NCBI RefSeq assembly: GCF_003991875.1
Contig: NZ_CP031423.1
Location: 2,976,001-3,040,000, forward strand
Direction of reading: 5' to 3'
From: Microbacterium lemovicicum
GTDB taxonomy: Bacteria > Actinomycetota > Actinomycetes > Actinomycetales > Microbacteriaceae
DNA length: 64,000 nucleotides
Program-made: the position numbers and the translations under genes
Notes under the pieces: generated by a model
What the model was told of the DNA's origin: nothing
Databases searched by the model: none
The model's input: only the letters and a program-made list of their open reading frames with translations
Shown: piece by piece, positions 26,953 through 34,634 of the stretch
Layout: each line of letters opens with the position of its first letter
Numbering within the stretch: position 1 is the stretch's first letter

Positions 26953-27777
26953 GTGGATCCCGAACTCTTAGAGCGCTTCCAGGAAGAAGTCCTGACGCAG
27001 TGTGACTACATTGCCTTGCACTACGCGAACGCGGGCATAGCCTTTGACCGCAAGCAAGTTGCTGCACTGTGGTCATCGCTTGAGCCCATGATTTCGGCCG
27101 GCGCGAACGTGGCGAAGCTCCTCTGGGGACCGGGCGGTCGCTTGGCCGATGAACGAGCTCCACTCCGCGAGACTTTAGATGTCGCGGATGATTCGCCTCT
27201 GCACGAGGTGACTTTTCGGAATCACTTCGAGCACATCGATAACCGAATCGATAGGTGGTGGACGGAATCGACGTTGCCGCGAGCCATCCTCGACATGAAC
27301 GTTATGCCCGAGGCGATGCTCCAGCGTTGGCAGAAGGTGTCCATCTTCCGGAACTACGACCCCCAGACTGGCAACGTCTACTTCTGGAGTGATGCGTTCG
27401 CAATCCACGAACTCGCGTCGGCAGCCGCTGACCTCGCCGTTAAGGCTCGGGCCGCTCTCTCAGTGGACCTCCAGCAGCCGCCGAACAGTGTGACGTACGC
27501 CCGTACATTCACGGGCGGCGACGTGCGCATCTCTGACCTCCTCAATGGCGAACACCAGCTGAGCGGATTCACCTTCGATTCGTGCCGGCTAATCGGCCCT
27601 GCAGTTCTGATCACGGTCGAAGGCGGGTACTACCAAGACAACGAGATAACGGACGAGATGCTCTGGCAGATCGAGAGAGAAAAGTCCTATCTGGGATCCG
27701 TTGGTCTGGTCAATTGCACGATCGTCAGGTGCTCGTTCGTGAATGTCGGATGGGCGAAGCCGCCGCCTGGTGAGTGA
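26953..27777 (+). CDS. Cargo protein of unknown function with C-terminal beta-helix-like repeats
   Basis: A 274-residue acidic protein. The N-terminal two thirds are mostly helical (LERFQEEVLTQCDYIALHYA). The last 80 residues show alternating short hydrophobic strands, such as FTFDSCRLIGPAVLI and LVNCTIVRCSFVNVGW, recalling pentapeptide/right-handed beta-helix proteins. GTG 26953 has TACTAT six bases upstream (leaderless pattern). It is convergent with the membrane protein at 27807-28529. I do not recognise the family. Confidence 0.7.
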   Translation: MDPELLERFQEEVLTQCDYIALHYANAGIAFDRKQVAALWSSLEPMISAGANVAKLLWGPGGRLADERAPLRETLDVADDSPLHEVTFRNHFEHIDNRIDRWWTESTLPRAILDMNVMPEAMLQRWQKVSIFRNYDPQTGNVYFWSDAFAIHELASAAADLAVKARAALSVDLQQPPNSVTYARTFTGGDVRISDLLNGEHQLSGFTFDSCRLIGPAVLITVEGGYYQDNEITDEMLWQIEREKSYLGSVGLVNCTIVRCSFVNVGWAKPPPGE

Positions 27778-27806
27778 TCGCTCAAACTTCAGCGCTCGTC
27801 GGGGGA

Positions 27807-28529
27807 TCAAACGTCTTCGTCCGCCGATTCTTCGGTCTGAGTCAGCGGGTAGTACCAGGCGTTACTCGGGTCCAGGTCCAGACGATTTGGGCCCTTGGAA
27901 ACGAAATTTCCGTCAACGTCGTACCAGCGAAGCTCTGGGGTCACGTAGAGCGTTATCGATGGGTTGACAGTGATTGGTGGATGTGGCGCTCCCGTGCTCG
28001 CATCAGACCAGTAGCCGGCGAAGGCGAACGTCTCGCCTGGCATGATGACCCTCGCCACCCAGTCGCTTCCGTCCGGCCGCCGCCAGAACTCTACTGGAGC
28101 GCCAGAGCTGGTCGTCTGCACAGAATCGACGGAGAAGTTCAGGATGGGGTCGGAGGTTGCATTCACGACCTCAAACTCACCCTCCGTGTAGCCGTCCTGA
28201 TCCGTGCCTAGAAGTCGGTGTGTCACCACCACCCGCGAAGCGTTCTTCCGTGCGGCCGCGAGAAGCGCCGTTCCCTGTGCCTTCTCGTTTCTGGCGCGCT
28301 CAAGACGACGCTCTCGATCGTGATACTCCCGCTCGTCGGCGAGTGCCTTAGCGCTCAGCTTCGTGTCAGCCGAGCGATCCCGTCGCGACACAATGAAGCT
28401 CCACGCTGCGATGGCCAGCGCGACCGTGGGGGCGATCAACTGCACCCACCAGAGATCATTCGCTGCGGGCGGCTGACAGTTGATCATCGCCACAGCGTAT
28501 TCCGCAGCTACCTCGATGTCAGGGGTCAC
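27807..28529 (-). CDS. Membrane-anchored protein of unknown function (cargo paralogue 2)
   Basis: A 240-residue protein with one N-terminal transmembrane helix (LIAPTVALAIAAWSFIVS), a strongly charged coiled-coil-like stretch (DEREYHDRERRLERARNEKAQ) and a beta domain. The domain has VVNATSDPILNFSVD and PELRWYDVDGNFVSKGPNR, which align with VRNATRQPITDIAF and PDLYWTDSLGNQVIRMG of the 25784-26446 product. Two diverged copies in one small element suggest partners or sensors. GTG 28529; ATG 28487 is possible. Confidence 0.75.
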   Translation of the reverse strand: MTPDIEVAAEYAVAMINCQPPAANDLWWVQLIAPTVALAIAAWSFIVSRRDRSADTKLSAKALADEREYHDRERRLERARNEKAQGTALLAAARKNASRVVVTHRLLGTDQDGYTEGEFEVVNATSDPILNFSVDSVQTTSSGAPVEFWRRPDGSDWVARVIMPGETFAFAGYWSDASTGAPHPPITVNPSITLYVTPELRWYDVDGNFVSKGPNRLDLDPSNAWYYPLTQTEESADEDV

Positions 28530-28562
28530 GAGTTACCCTGAACACTCTCGGCCGGAGATCGG

Positions 28563-28847
28563 ATGCTGGCCATGCTCTCCACTACCTCGCTGGATATTCA
28601 TGTCGCGGCGACGTGCACCCGCCACCAGTTCACCCGCGATCCGGCGGCAGTCATCGAGCAACTCCAGCAGATCGGACCGCCAGAGAAGCTGGCTCCGACG
28701 ATTGGACGGTGGATTGGCTACTACGACCACCCCGACCGGCAGACCCTAATCGCTGCTCTATTGGCGGCGTACCCGAACAGCTCCCGGTGGATCGCGGACG
28801 GCGCCGCGATGCGATTCCAACCGGTACACGGGACTGCCTGCTACTGA
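28563..28847 (+). CDS. Hypothetical small protein in the element
   Basis: A 94-residue neutral protein with no recognised domain. It includes HQFTRDPAAVIEQLQQIG and ALLAAYPNSSRWIADG. A GGAG ribosome site lies five bases before the ATG. It is divergent from the 27807-28529 gene across 33 bases. Confidence 0.55.
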   Translation: MLAMLSTTSLDIHVAATCTRHQFTRDPAAVIEQLQQIGPPEKLAPTIGRWIGYYDHPDRQTLIAALLAAYPNSSRWIADGAAMRFQPVHGTACY

Positions 28848-28912
28848 GAGAGCCCGAGCCCGTCAGGTTCGTGTCAGATCGGAGCCTCGCGACGGTCGTC
28901 TACCGTTAGCGT

Positions 28913-29341
28913 CTACTCCGACGATCGCTTCGGCGGCCGCGGGAACCTGACCACGTTGTCAGCTCTCGCCGGCGCGTCATCTGACTCAGCGACCGCGAGA
29001 CGACGGGAGCGAAGTTCCAGCTGCATTCGCACACGCGGCGTGCCACCGAGAGCGTCCAGCAGACGCGACAGCAGACCATGCGCCCGTATCGCTAAAGACA
29101 GCTCACCCGCCTCCATGGCTGAATCCACGATGGTCGCCACCGCCCGAGCCTGCGCAACCGCAGCCCCATCACTCGGAGCAATCCACTTCATCGCCTCCAC
29201 CGCCGCATCTACCGACTGACGCACCGGACCCAGCACACCGTCAGACGCCGCACGCGCCCGTTCAGCCCGAACCACACGCTGTCTGGCCCGGTACTCCCGT
29301 GCGTACCTGCGGTCACGCTCCTGCTTCGACTCCGCGGTCAT
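28913..29341 (-). CDS. Terminase-small-subunit-like protein
   Basis: A 142-residue protein with a basic, Arg-rich N-terminal helix (QERDRRYAREYRARQRVV) and a body that matches the pattern of actinobacterial small terminase subunits: IAPSDGAAVAQARAVATIVDSA, then LSRLLDALGGTPRVR and a basic end. It lies downstream of the capsid gene on the same strand. A small terminase subunit without a large one is the usual way a satellite redirects helper packaging. The assignment rests on pattern only. Confidence 0.55.
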   Translation of the reverse strand: MTAESKQERDRRYAREYRARQRVVRAERARAASDGVLGPVRQSVDAAVEAMKWIAPSDGAAVAQARAVATIVDSAMEAGELSLAIRAHGLLSRLLDALGGTPRVRMQLELRSRRLAVAESDDAPARADNVVRFPRPPKRSSE

Positions 29342-29544
29342 CTGACGCACTTTCTCTGAGATTCGGACAGGTGGGGGAAACCACTGCCGGAGAAGTTGCC
29401 GGGGCTGTGGGTAGTAGAGATTGGCGCCCCCTTCCACCGGTGGGAATGAGGATGGGGAGTCGACCGGTATGGCTCCGGCCGACTCCCCTGGAGACCCCGC
29501 GCAGGGTGGCAACACTGAAAGTACTCCCCGCGCGGGAGTATGGG

Positions 29545-30711
29545 TCAGGCGGCGAGTGCCGTCTTGACGAACGAGAGCGGGCGTCCGACCTTCAGGCCGT
29601 ATCGACCCTCGACACGCATCCGGAACTGGTTCTTCTCGAACAGGACACCCGAGGTGTCCGTGTCCACGTGGTCGTCTTCGCGCACGAGGAGCTCCACGGT
29701 GCGCCAGTCGCCGAGCAGGCCGGTGCCGACCGTCATCTGCGTGGAGAGCACGATGGGCGCACCCAGGAACGCCTCAGCGTCCTTCAGCCCGTTGCGGAAC
29801 AGGAACGCGCCCGTGCTACCCGACTCCCGCAGCAGCTCCAGCTTCTGAGCATCGGTGGGGTTGAGCACCCACGCCGTGGGATCCTGCGACGCGCTGATCA
29901 GCTTGAACTTCGCGTTTGACATGCTCGTGAGCAGATCGGTCGCAAACGCCTGCGACTGAATGCCGGAGGTGTTCAGCACGCCGGTGAAGCTGTCACCCGT
30001 GCCCGTGCCGGCGATCACGTCAGCCTCGATCGCCTCCAGCAGCCCGGCGCCGAGCTGATCACGGAGGATGTCCGTAAGGCCGTCGAAGTCGGTGAGATAG
30101 CGCAACGGGAGCACCTCGCTCATGTGCGCGTACACGGCGAACGTGTCCTCAACGGCGCCGAACGTGTAAACGCTGGTCGGCTTGGTCGCACCGTCAGCCA
30201 CCGCTGCTGCATTGTTCGTGCGCGTCTGCTGGCGGAGGTACTGGAACGCATTGCCCTGCCCGGTGGCGGGGCTCGCGGGCTTCTGGATCAGGTCCAGGAC
30301 GCTAGTAGGCCGACCGGCGATCTCGACGGGCTGCCCGGCGACGCTCGGGACATCAACCGAGCCGGACACGAGCGCCTTCGCGCCGTCCGCGGTGCGCATG
30401 ACGGTCTGCAGACGATCGCCCACAGCCTTGGCCCACGACGCGCGAGCACTCGCCTTGAATCCGGGGCCGGCGAGACCGCCGGTGGCCTTGCTACCGGGGC
30501 CGCCTAGCGCGTCGATCGCGGCGTTCAGCTCGCGGGACTCCTTGATCTTGCGGGCCATCACCACCGCGTCGGCGGCGTCCTTCTGGCCGGCCTCGATGGT
30601 GGCAAGCTGCTCCAGCGTCGGATCGGTCTTAGTCAGCAGCAGCTGCTCCGCCAGGTCGCGCGCCTTCCGGCCGGAGTCGAGAAGTTCGGAATAGGTCTTC
30701 GTCGTGCTCAT
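29545..30711 (-). CDS. HK97-family phage major capsid protein
   Basis: A 388-residue HK97-fold capsid protein. It has an N-terminal helical scaffold-like delta domain (about residues 1-110, YSELLDSGRKARDLAEQLL), then the P domain and spine with IQKPASPATGQGNAFQYLRQ, EDTFAVYAHMSEVLPLRYL, AIEADVIAGTGTG and AWVLNPTDAQKLELLRES. The C-terminal VGRPLSFVK block ends the fold. ATG 30711 has GAAAGG six bases upstream. No protease or portal gene accompanies it, which is unusual and points to remodelled or hijacked capsids. Confidence 0.93.
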   Translation of the reverse strand: MSTTKTYSELLDSGRKARDLAEQLLLTKTDPTLEQLATIEAGQKDAADAVVMARKIKESRELNAAIDALGGPGSKATGGLAGPGFKASARASWAKAVGDRLQTVMRTADGAKALVSGSVDVPSVAGQPVEIAGRPTSVLDLIQKPASPATGQGNAFQYLRQQTRTNNAAAVADGATKPTSVYTFGAVEDTFAVYAHMSEVLPLRYLTDFDGLTDILRDQLGAGLLEAIEADVIAGTGTGDSFTGVLNTSGIQSQAFATDLLTSMSNAKFKLISASQDPTAWVLNPTDAQKLELLRESGSTGAFLFRNGLKDAEAFLGAPIVLSTQMTVGTGLLGDWRTVELLVREDDHVDTDTSGVLFEKNQFRMRVEGRYGLKVGRPLSFVKTALAA

Positions 30712-30812
30712 GGTGAGCCTTTCGTGTGCGATGAGGCGTGTCACTCAGAGGACACGCATGGAGGACGCCGGCGCCGTGTAGGTGGTCCCGCCGCAGATCG
30801 CGGGGAACGGGT

Positions 30813-31160
30813 TCAGGTCGTCTGGCGGTGCGTAGCTACGGACAGGTTCCTCCGCACACCCGGAGGTGTCGCGTTGACCGGTCCTTCGCCTGCATCTGGG
30901 CCTTCCCGATGAGTGCTCGACCTTGGCCCGGAGGCTCCTCGGTCTTCACCAGCGATTCGACTTGCCGGGAGATTAACACGGACGGCCGACATGGTGCCAG
31001 CGTCAGCCGACTCGGCGTGTTGCAGCCATGCCACCTCTGCCGCGGCCGACAGGAGCCCTGACTGATCCCGCAGCTCTTCCGGTGGCTGCAGACCCGCGCC
31101 CGCGAACGGTGAGCGCGCCGCGCCACTCGGGTTCGCGAACGGGGAACGGCGGCGGGTCAC
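30813..31160 (-). pseudogene. Probable small-terminase-like gene with a frameshift
   Basis: The frame from GTG 31160 (overlapping the previous stop) gives a terminase-like start, EVAWLQHAESADAGTMSAV, then drifts into low-complexity sequence. A second frame takes over near 31000 with LISRQVESLVKTEEPPGQG and ALIGKAQMQ, stopping at 30836. Joined, the two resemble the helix pattern of the 28913-29341 product. Either a real frameshift or a sequencing error; if the first frame is used unchanged it is a 115-residue hypothetical. Confidence 0.4.
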
Positions 31161-31423
31161 CCTTCAGTCTCCGCGACCGTCCGCAGCTGCAGCAGCGTCT
31201 TCCGCAGCAGCTGCTCCGCCGCCTCCAGCCCGATCGTCGCGTGCAGCATCTGCACGAGACTCACCCCGCACGCGATCACCAGCGCGTGCAGCGACTCATC
31301 CCGGACATCCTCCGCAGCCTCCGAGATCGCAAGCAGCGCCATCGCGTCATCGCCCGTCGCGACCGCCACAGCCACCGCGGCCGCCCGTGCGTGATCCACG
31401 GCGAGCAGGTTGTTCGTGTTCAT
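31157..31423 (-). CDS. Hypothetical helical protein of the element
   Basis: An 88-residue, Ala-rich, mostly helical protein (LAVDHARAAAVAVAVATGDD, AEQLLRKTLLQLRTVAETEG). ATG 31423 has GGAG six bases upstream. It lies in the run of minus-strand genes leading to the capsid gene. No family recognised. Confidence 0.6.
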   Translation of the reverse strand: MNTNNLLAVDHARAAAVAVAVATGDDAMALLAISEAAEDVRDESLHALVIACGVSLVQMLHATIGLEAAEQLLRKTLLQLRTVAETEG

Positions 31424-31425
31424 TG

Positions 31426-31593
31426 TCAGCTCCGTCTCTCGTTCTTTGACGCGGTGCCATGAGGACACCGCGAACACCTCGCACCCACGGACACCCCGTG
31501 AACGCAGTAACCCAGATCGGGCCGCTCCCACACACAGACGGGCGCGGCGCCGGCGGCGAGCCCGCGCGCGTGCACAGGTGGTCGCGCTGACAC
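31426..31593 (-). CDS. Possible small Cys/His protein
   Basis: A 55-residue frame from GTG 31593 ending just before the next start. Its C-terminus reads YCVHGVSVGARCSRCPHG, a compact C-x-H...C-x2-C-x-H set that looks like a zinc site and recurs in small actinophage proteins. The N-terminal half is low-complexity, so the true start is uncertain. Confidence 0.45.
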   Translation of the reverse strand: MSARPPVHARGLAAGAAPVCVWERPDLGYCVHGVSVGARCSRCPHGTASKNERRS

Positions 31594-31939
31594 GCACCGC
31601 AGCAGGCGCCCAACTTCACGACTTCCAGCCAGCAGGCCAACACGACCCGCTCGGAACTCCTCGTCCCCAGCTAGCGACGGCGGGAGCCGGCACAACAGAG
31701 ACCAGCTCGGAGACCGCAGCCAGCGGCTCGCGGGATCTCGTGGCTGGTCCCCCCTCCGCCCCCAGAGGGGGGACGGCGACGCAAGCGCCGCCGAGCTAGT
31801 TGAAATCTCGCTCTCGATCGGACTCCCAAAGCGCAGCGAGCGGCCAGCGCCCGGCAGGGCGCGCACTCGGGCTCGCACGCGGCCGACGTGAGTAGTTCTT
31901 TCTTCTGGACTACCCAGTAGGCCTCTGACCGCGAACCGA
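31594..31939. other. Gene-poor GC-rich stretch in the element
   Basis: No convincing gene. It contains C-run/G-run tracts near 31747-31772 (CCCCCCTCCGCCCCCAGAGG) and GC-rich short repeats. It lies between the replication-type HTH gene with its palindromes and the capsid side, so it could hold an origin or a packaging site. Confidence 0.3.
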
Positions 31940-31998
31940 TATGGCATACGGAGAGGTCCATAACTGCTGTTCCCGTATGGACTACACAGAGGTCCATA
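31940..31998. repeat. Two 23-base inverted repeats sharing a 14-base direct repeat
   Basis: Site A at 31940-31962 is TATGGCA-N9-GTCCATA (imperfect) and site B at 31976-31998 is TATGGAC-N9-GTCCATA (perfect 7-bp arms). They share AGAGGTCCATAACT (31952-31965 and 31988-32001) at a 36-base spacing. Site B overlaps the end of the HTH gene. Likely binding sites for a dimeric HTH protein: an origin, a promoter-proximal operator or a packaging signal. Confidence 0.65.
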
Positions 31999-32272
31999 AC
32001 TCGGGCGCGACTCGATACCTCGCGGAGCGCCTCGGGCCGCCTTTCTCGATGAGTTGCACGACACCCCGATGCAGCAGCGCGGGGATCTGCTTCTGCACCG
32101 CTGATCGCTGCATTCCAGATTCGAGTGCGATCGTGCGTTCTGCCGGGTAGCTGATCCCGTCACCGTCCGCGTGATCCACGAGGACGAGAAGAACGAGCCG
32201 CTGACCGGCTGTGAGACGGAGCCTGCTGAGATTCCCGCTGCGCAGCAGAGATCGCGTCGGAATCTGTGCCAC
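31982..32272 (-). CDS. Replication-initiation-type helix-turn-helix protein
   Basis: A 96-residue basic protein with a winged-helix of the kind found in phage and plasmid replication initiators: LTAGQRLVLLVLVDHADGDG, YPAERTIALESGMQRSAVQK, then a recognition wing LIEKGGPRRSARYRV. Short compared with full initiators, so it may bind DNA only. GTG 32272 starts 4 bases after the previous stop. Its gene ends within one of two paired palindromes, which may be its sites. Confidence 0.65.
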   Translation of the reverse strand: MAQIPTRSLLRSGNLSRLRLTAGQRLVLLVLVDHADGDGISYPAERTIALESGMQRSAVQKQIPALLHRGVVQLIEKGGPRRSARYRVAPELWTSV

Positions 32273-32275
32273 ACC

Positions 32276-32686
32276 TCACGCACCACTTCCGACACCGGGG
32301 AACTCTGTGGTTCGTGTCAGATTGGAACCTCCGGCCGCTGCGACCCAGTTCCTAGCCGCACCCGCAGAGCCCGTCACGCTTCGCCATCCATTAGGACGGA
32401 GAGACGGCAGCGCATCCACGATCGACCTACATGCCTTGCAAGGTGGGTGGACGTTAGTGAAACCGAGCTGTGCACCCCAGGCGAATTGAGCCGCGCAGGC
32501 GTCACACAGTCCCGCAACGCGAGCATTCAGCTGCACCCGTTCCCACGTTGCCGCCTGCGAAGGCGTCTCCGGCCGCGCGCGGTCACCACCGGCGCGGACC
32601 GAGGAGGGGTGGTTATGCTCATCGGGAGAAATAGCCGTCTCACCTAGGGCCGTCCGGGGAAAGTCCGGGCGGCTCTTTCGCGTCAC
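32276..32686 (-). CDS. Small zinc-binding protein of phage-like elements
   Basis: A 136-residue protein with a variable, basic N-terminal half and a conserved-looking core: WERVQLNARVAGLCDACAAQ, FTNVHPPCKACRSIV and NGWRSV. The two Cys-x2-Cys pairs suggest one zinc site. GTG 32686 overlaps the stop of the xis-like gene (GTGA). This type of protein is common in actinobacterial integrated elements; its function is not known to me. Confidence 0.6.
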   Translation of the reverse strand: MTRKSRPDFPRTALGETAISPDEHNHPSSVRAGGDRARPETPSQAATWERVQLNARVAGLCDACAAQFAWGAQLGFTNVHPPCKACRSIVDALPSLRPNGWRSVTGSAGAARNWVAAAGGSNLTRTTEFPGVGSGA

Positions 32687-32895
32687 CGGACGCTCGCAGT
32701 GCTGGTCTGCTCCGACCCCTCCAGCCACGCGATCACGTCGCTGCGCCGGTAGAGCACCTTTCGCGGAGTGGGCTTCAGGAACCGCGGGCCGTGTCCGGTG
32801 AACCGCAATTGCGCCAGTCCCGTCTTTGTCATTCCAGGGACGATCTCGCACACTTGGTCAGCGGTGAGGTACTCGTTCACGATATCTCCGTTCAT
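32683..32895 (-). CDS. xis: Excisionase-like helix-turn-helix protein
   Basis: A 70-residue MerR/HTH_17-type protein: YLTADQVCEIVPGMTKTGLA, LRFTGHGPRFLKPTPRKVLY, RRSDVIAWLEG. This is the standard recombination directionality factor or small activator next to actinobacterial integrases. It is divergent from the XRE repressor; their 72-base gap contains the operator at 32910-32928. Confidence 0.75.
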   Translation of the reverse strand: MNGDIVNEYLTADQVCEIVPGMTKTGLAQLRFTGHGPRFLKPTPRKVLYRRSDVIAWLEGSEQTSTASVR

Positions 32896-32909
32896 ATTTG
32901 GTGGTGTTG

Positions 32910-32928
32910 AGTTTAGGTTTCCTAAACT
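32910..32928. promoter_or_regulatory. Operator in the lysogeny-type switch
   Basis: AGTTTAGG-TTT-CCTAAACT: perfect 8-bp arms in the gap between the divergent xis-like and XRE genes, flanked by GGTGGT and ACCACC. A repressor dimer here would control the minus-strand genes. Confidence 0.75.
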
Positions 32929-32967
32929 GTACCACCGGCTTTAGCTATGATCGAGTAAAGTTTTCTC

Positions 32968-33438
32968 GTGGAGAGACAAGCAGAGACTTCAACAGGTGAG
33001 ACGGTTGCCGCGAACATCCGGAGGATCCGGAAGTACCGCCGCATGCGACTGGAAGACGTGGCGCATCTCGTCAGCTACCACGGGCGTCCGATGGGTAAAG
33101 CGACCTTGTCTCTCATCGAGAACGGTCAACGTCGCGTCGATGTGGACGATCTGATGGCGTTCGCCCGCGTCCTGAAGGTCACGCCTATGGATCTGCTCGT
33201 ACCGCCCGCATTCCCTGACGGAACCACCGTCGTGAAGATGACGGCGTTTGATCTGTTGGACCGCAGCGAGATCGGACCCTGGCTGCGTCATGAGTCGCCG
33301 CTCAGCATGCCAGACGACGTTCCGGGCGTCGCTGACGTGACTGCCGACGACTGGCTCGGGCACTATCGCGTTGACGCGCGTCAGATCGAGATCGCGCCAG
33401 TGAATGAGGAGTTCCCGCATCGGCGAGCGTTGACCTGA
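32968..33438 (+). CDS. XRE-family repressor of the element
   Basis: A 156-residue protein with an N-terminal lambda-Cro/XRE HTH (VAANIRRIRKYRRMRLEDVA, then MGKATLSLIENGQRRV and VDDLMAFARVLKVTPMDLL) and a C-terminal domain without known relatives. GTG 32968 has TAAAGT six bases upstream, a leaderless pattern. Its stop overlaps the integrase ATG by one base, so repressor and integrase are expressed together. It is the likely binder of the operator at 32910. Confidence 0.88.
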   Translation: MERQAETSTGETVAANIRRIRKYRRMRLEDVAHLVSYHGRPMGKATLSLIENGQRRVDVDDLMAFARVLKVTPMDLLVPPAFPDGTTVVKMTAFDLLDRSEIGPWLRHESPLSMPDDVPGVADVTADDWLGHYRVDARQIEIAPVNEEFPHRRALT

Positions 33439-34547
33439 TGGGCAGCGTTCACGCCTATGAGACGAAGGCGGGTAAGCGTCTCTATCGTGCGGTCTGGCGA
33501 GACCCTCTGAATCAGCAGACCTCCAAGCGTGGCTTTCCCTCCAAGAAGGCCGCTGAGGAGCACATAGCCCGCCAGACAGTGAGCAAGGCAGACGGGACTT
33601 ACATCTCCTCAGCTGCCGCGAAGACAACGGTGAGCGAGCTGAGCACAGCGTGGCTGGCGAACAAGCAGGCTCTGCTGAAACCATCGTCCTACGCTCCCCT
33701 GCGGGCATCGTGGGCGAACTACGTCGAGCCGGCATGGGGACCGCGCTCTATCGCTGGCATCCGTCACTCAGAGGTGCAGGCGTGGGTGGCGGGGATTGGC
33801 AAGAGCCCGACCGTCGTGGCGCGGGCCTTCGGCATCCTGGCCGGCATCCTCGACACTGCCGAGCGAGATCGTCGCATCCTCGCGAACCCCGCCCGCGGCG
33901 TCAGGCTCCCCCGCAAGGTCAGTTCGCGCTCGCGTCGCTACCTGACTCACGAGGAGCTGTGGGCTGTGGCTGAGGCTTCCCCGCGGCCGGCGCTCGTCCT
34001 CACACTCGGATACTGCGGACTCCGGTGGGGCGAACTCGTCGCCCTCCGCGTCTCAGACGTGAACTTCCTGCGGCACCGGATCAGCGTCACGCGGAACGTG
34101 GTCGAGGTGCACGGAGAGTTCCACCCCGGCACACCGAAGACCCATGAATCACGACAGGTGCCCGTACCTGCCACGGTCCTGCAGCAGCTCGCGGCCGCAG
34201 TCGAAGGGAAGGCGCCCCAGGCGCTGATCTTTGATGACGGCCACGGCGGCTACATGCGACGCACGAGGGCTTCAGCCGGCTCCCGCTCGTGGTGGGTGAG
34301 CGCGCTCGTGACTGCCGGCGTCGAGCCCCTCGTGCTGCACGACCTCCGGCACACGGCCGCATCGCTCGCGGTGTCCTCCGGCGCCAACGTGAAGGCCATC
34401 CAGCGGATGCTCGGACACGCCTCCGCAGCCATGACACTCGACGTCTACGCGGACCTGTTTGACGACGACCTGGAGGCGCTCACGGTCCGTCTCGATGAGG
34501 CGATCGCAGCGCGGGTTGTTGCCGTTCCGTTGTCACGCGCCACCTGA
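33438..34547 (+). CDS. int: Tyrosine-type site-specific integrase
   Basis: A 369-residue phage integrase. N-terminal arm-binding part (GSVHAYETKAGKRLYRAVWR), SAM-like core-binding domain with AWLANKQALLKPSSYAPL, and catalytic domain with the Arg of GYCGLRWGELVALR, HDLRHTAASL, the second His of MLGHASAAMT and the Tyr of LDVYADLFDD. All active-site residues are present. It ends 57 bases from the att repeat in tRNA-Ser(GCT), the expected place for an enzyme that integrates in this tRNA. Confidence 0.96.
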   Translation: MGSVHAYETKAGKRLYRAVWRDPLNQQTSKRGFPSKKAAEEHIARQTVSKADGTYISSAAAKTTVSELSTAWLANKQALLKPSSYAPLRASWANYVEPAWGPRSIAGIRHSEVQAWVAGIGKSPTVVARAFGILAGILDTAERDRRILANPARGVRLPRKVSSRSRRYLTHEELWAVAEASPRPALVLTLGYCGLRWGELVALRVSDVNFLRHRISVTRNVVEVHGEFHPGTPKTHESRQVPVPATVLQQLAAAVEGKAPQALIFDDGHGGYMRRTRASAGSRSWWVSALVTAGVEPLVLHDLRHTAASLAVSSGANVKAIQRMLGHASAAMTLDVYADLFDDDLEALTVRLDEAIAARVVAVPLSRAT

Positions 34548-34604
34548 CTGGAAAGCAGAACGCCCCCAGTCCCGCGTCTTTCTGCAGTTCTATGGGCGTA
34601 TGTG

Positions 34605-34634
34605 GTGGCGGAGACGGAGGGATTTGAACCCTCG
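34605..34634. repeat. Right attachment site within tRNA-Ser(GCT)
   Basis: The 30 bases identical to 25628-25657. Because it covers the tRNA 3' end, insertion leaves the tRNA gene functional. Confidence 0.9.

Larger units (their letters stand above)
25628..34634. mobile_element. 9-kb phage-satellite-like integrative element in tRNA-Ser(GCT)
   Basis: It is bounded by identical 30-base repeats at 25628-25657 and 34605-34634; the right copy lies in the intact tRNA-Ser gene. Contents on the switch side are integrase, XRE repressor, divergent xis-like HTH, small zinc proteins, a replication-type HTH protein, terminase-small-like genes and a single HK97 major capsid protein. Portal, protease, large terminase, tail and lysis genes are absent, so it cannot be an autonomous phage. 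The far end carries cargo of unknown function. Gene order resembles capsid-encoding phage-inducible islands, but this is inference. Confidence 0.85.

Noticed and set aside
29342..29515. N-terminal extension of the terminase-like protein
   Set aside because: The extra 58 residues are Pro/Ser-rich and lie in a spacer; the Arg-rich helix from 29341 is the natural start.
32643..32680. GC hairpin with TCTTT tail as a plus-strand terminator
   Set aside because: No plus-strand gene precedes it and it lies inside the minus-strand zinc-protein gene.
25628..34634. Complete prophage
   Set aside because: Portal, large terminase, protease, tail and lysis genes are all missing.
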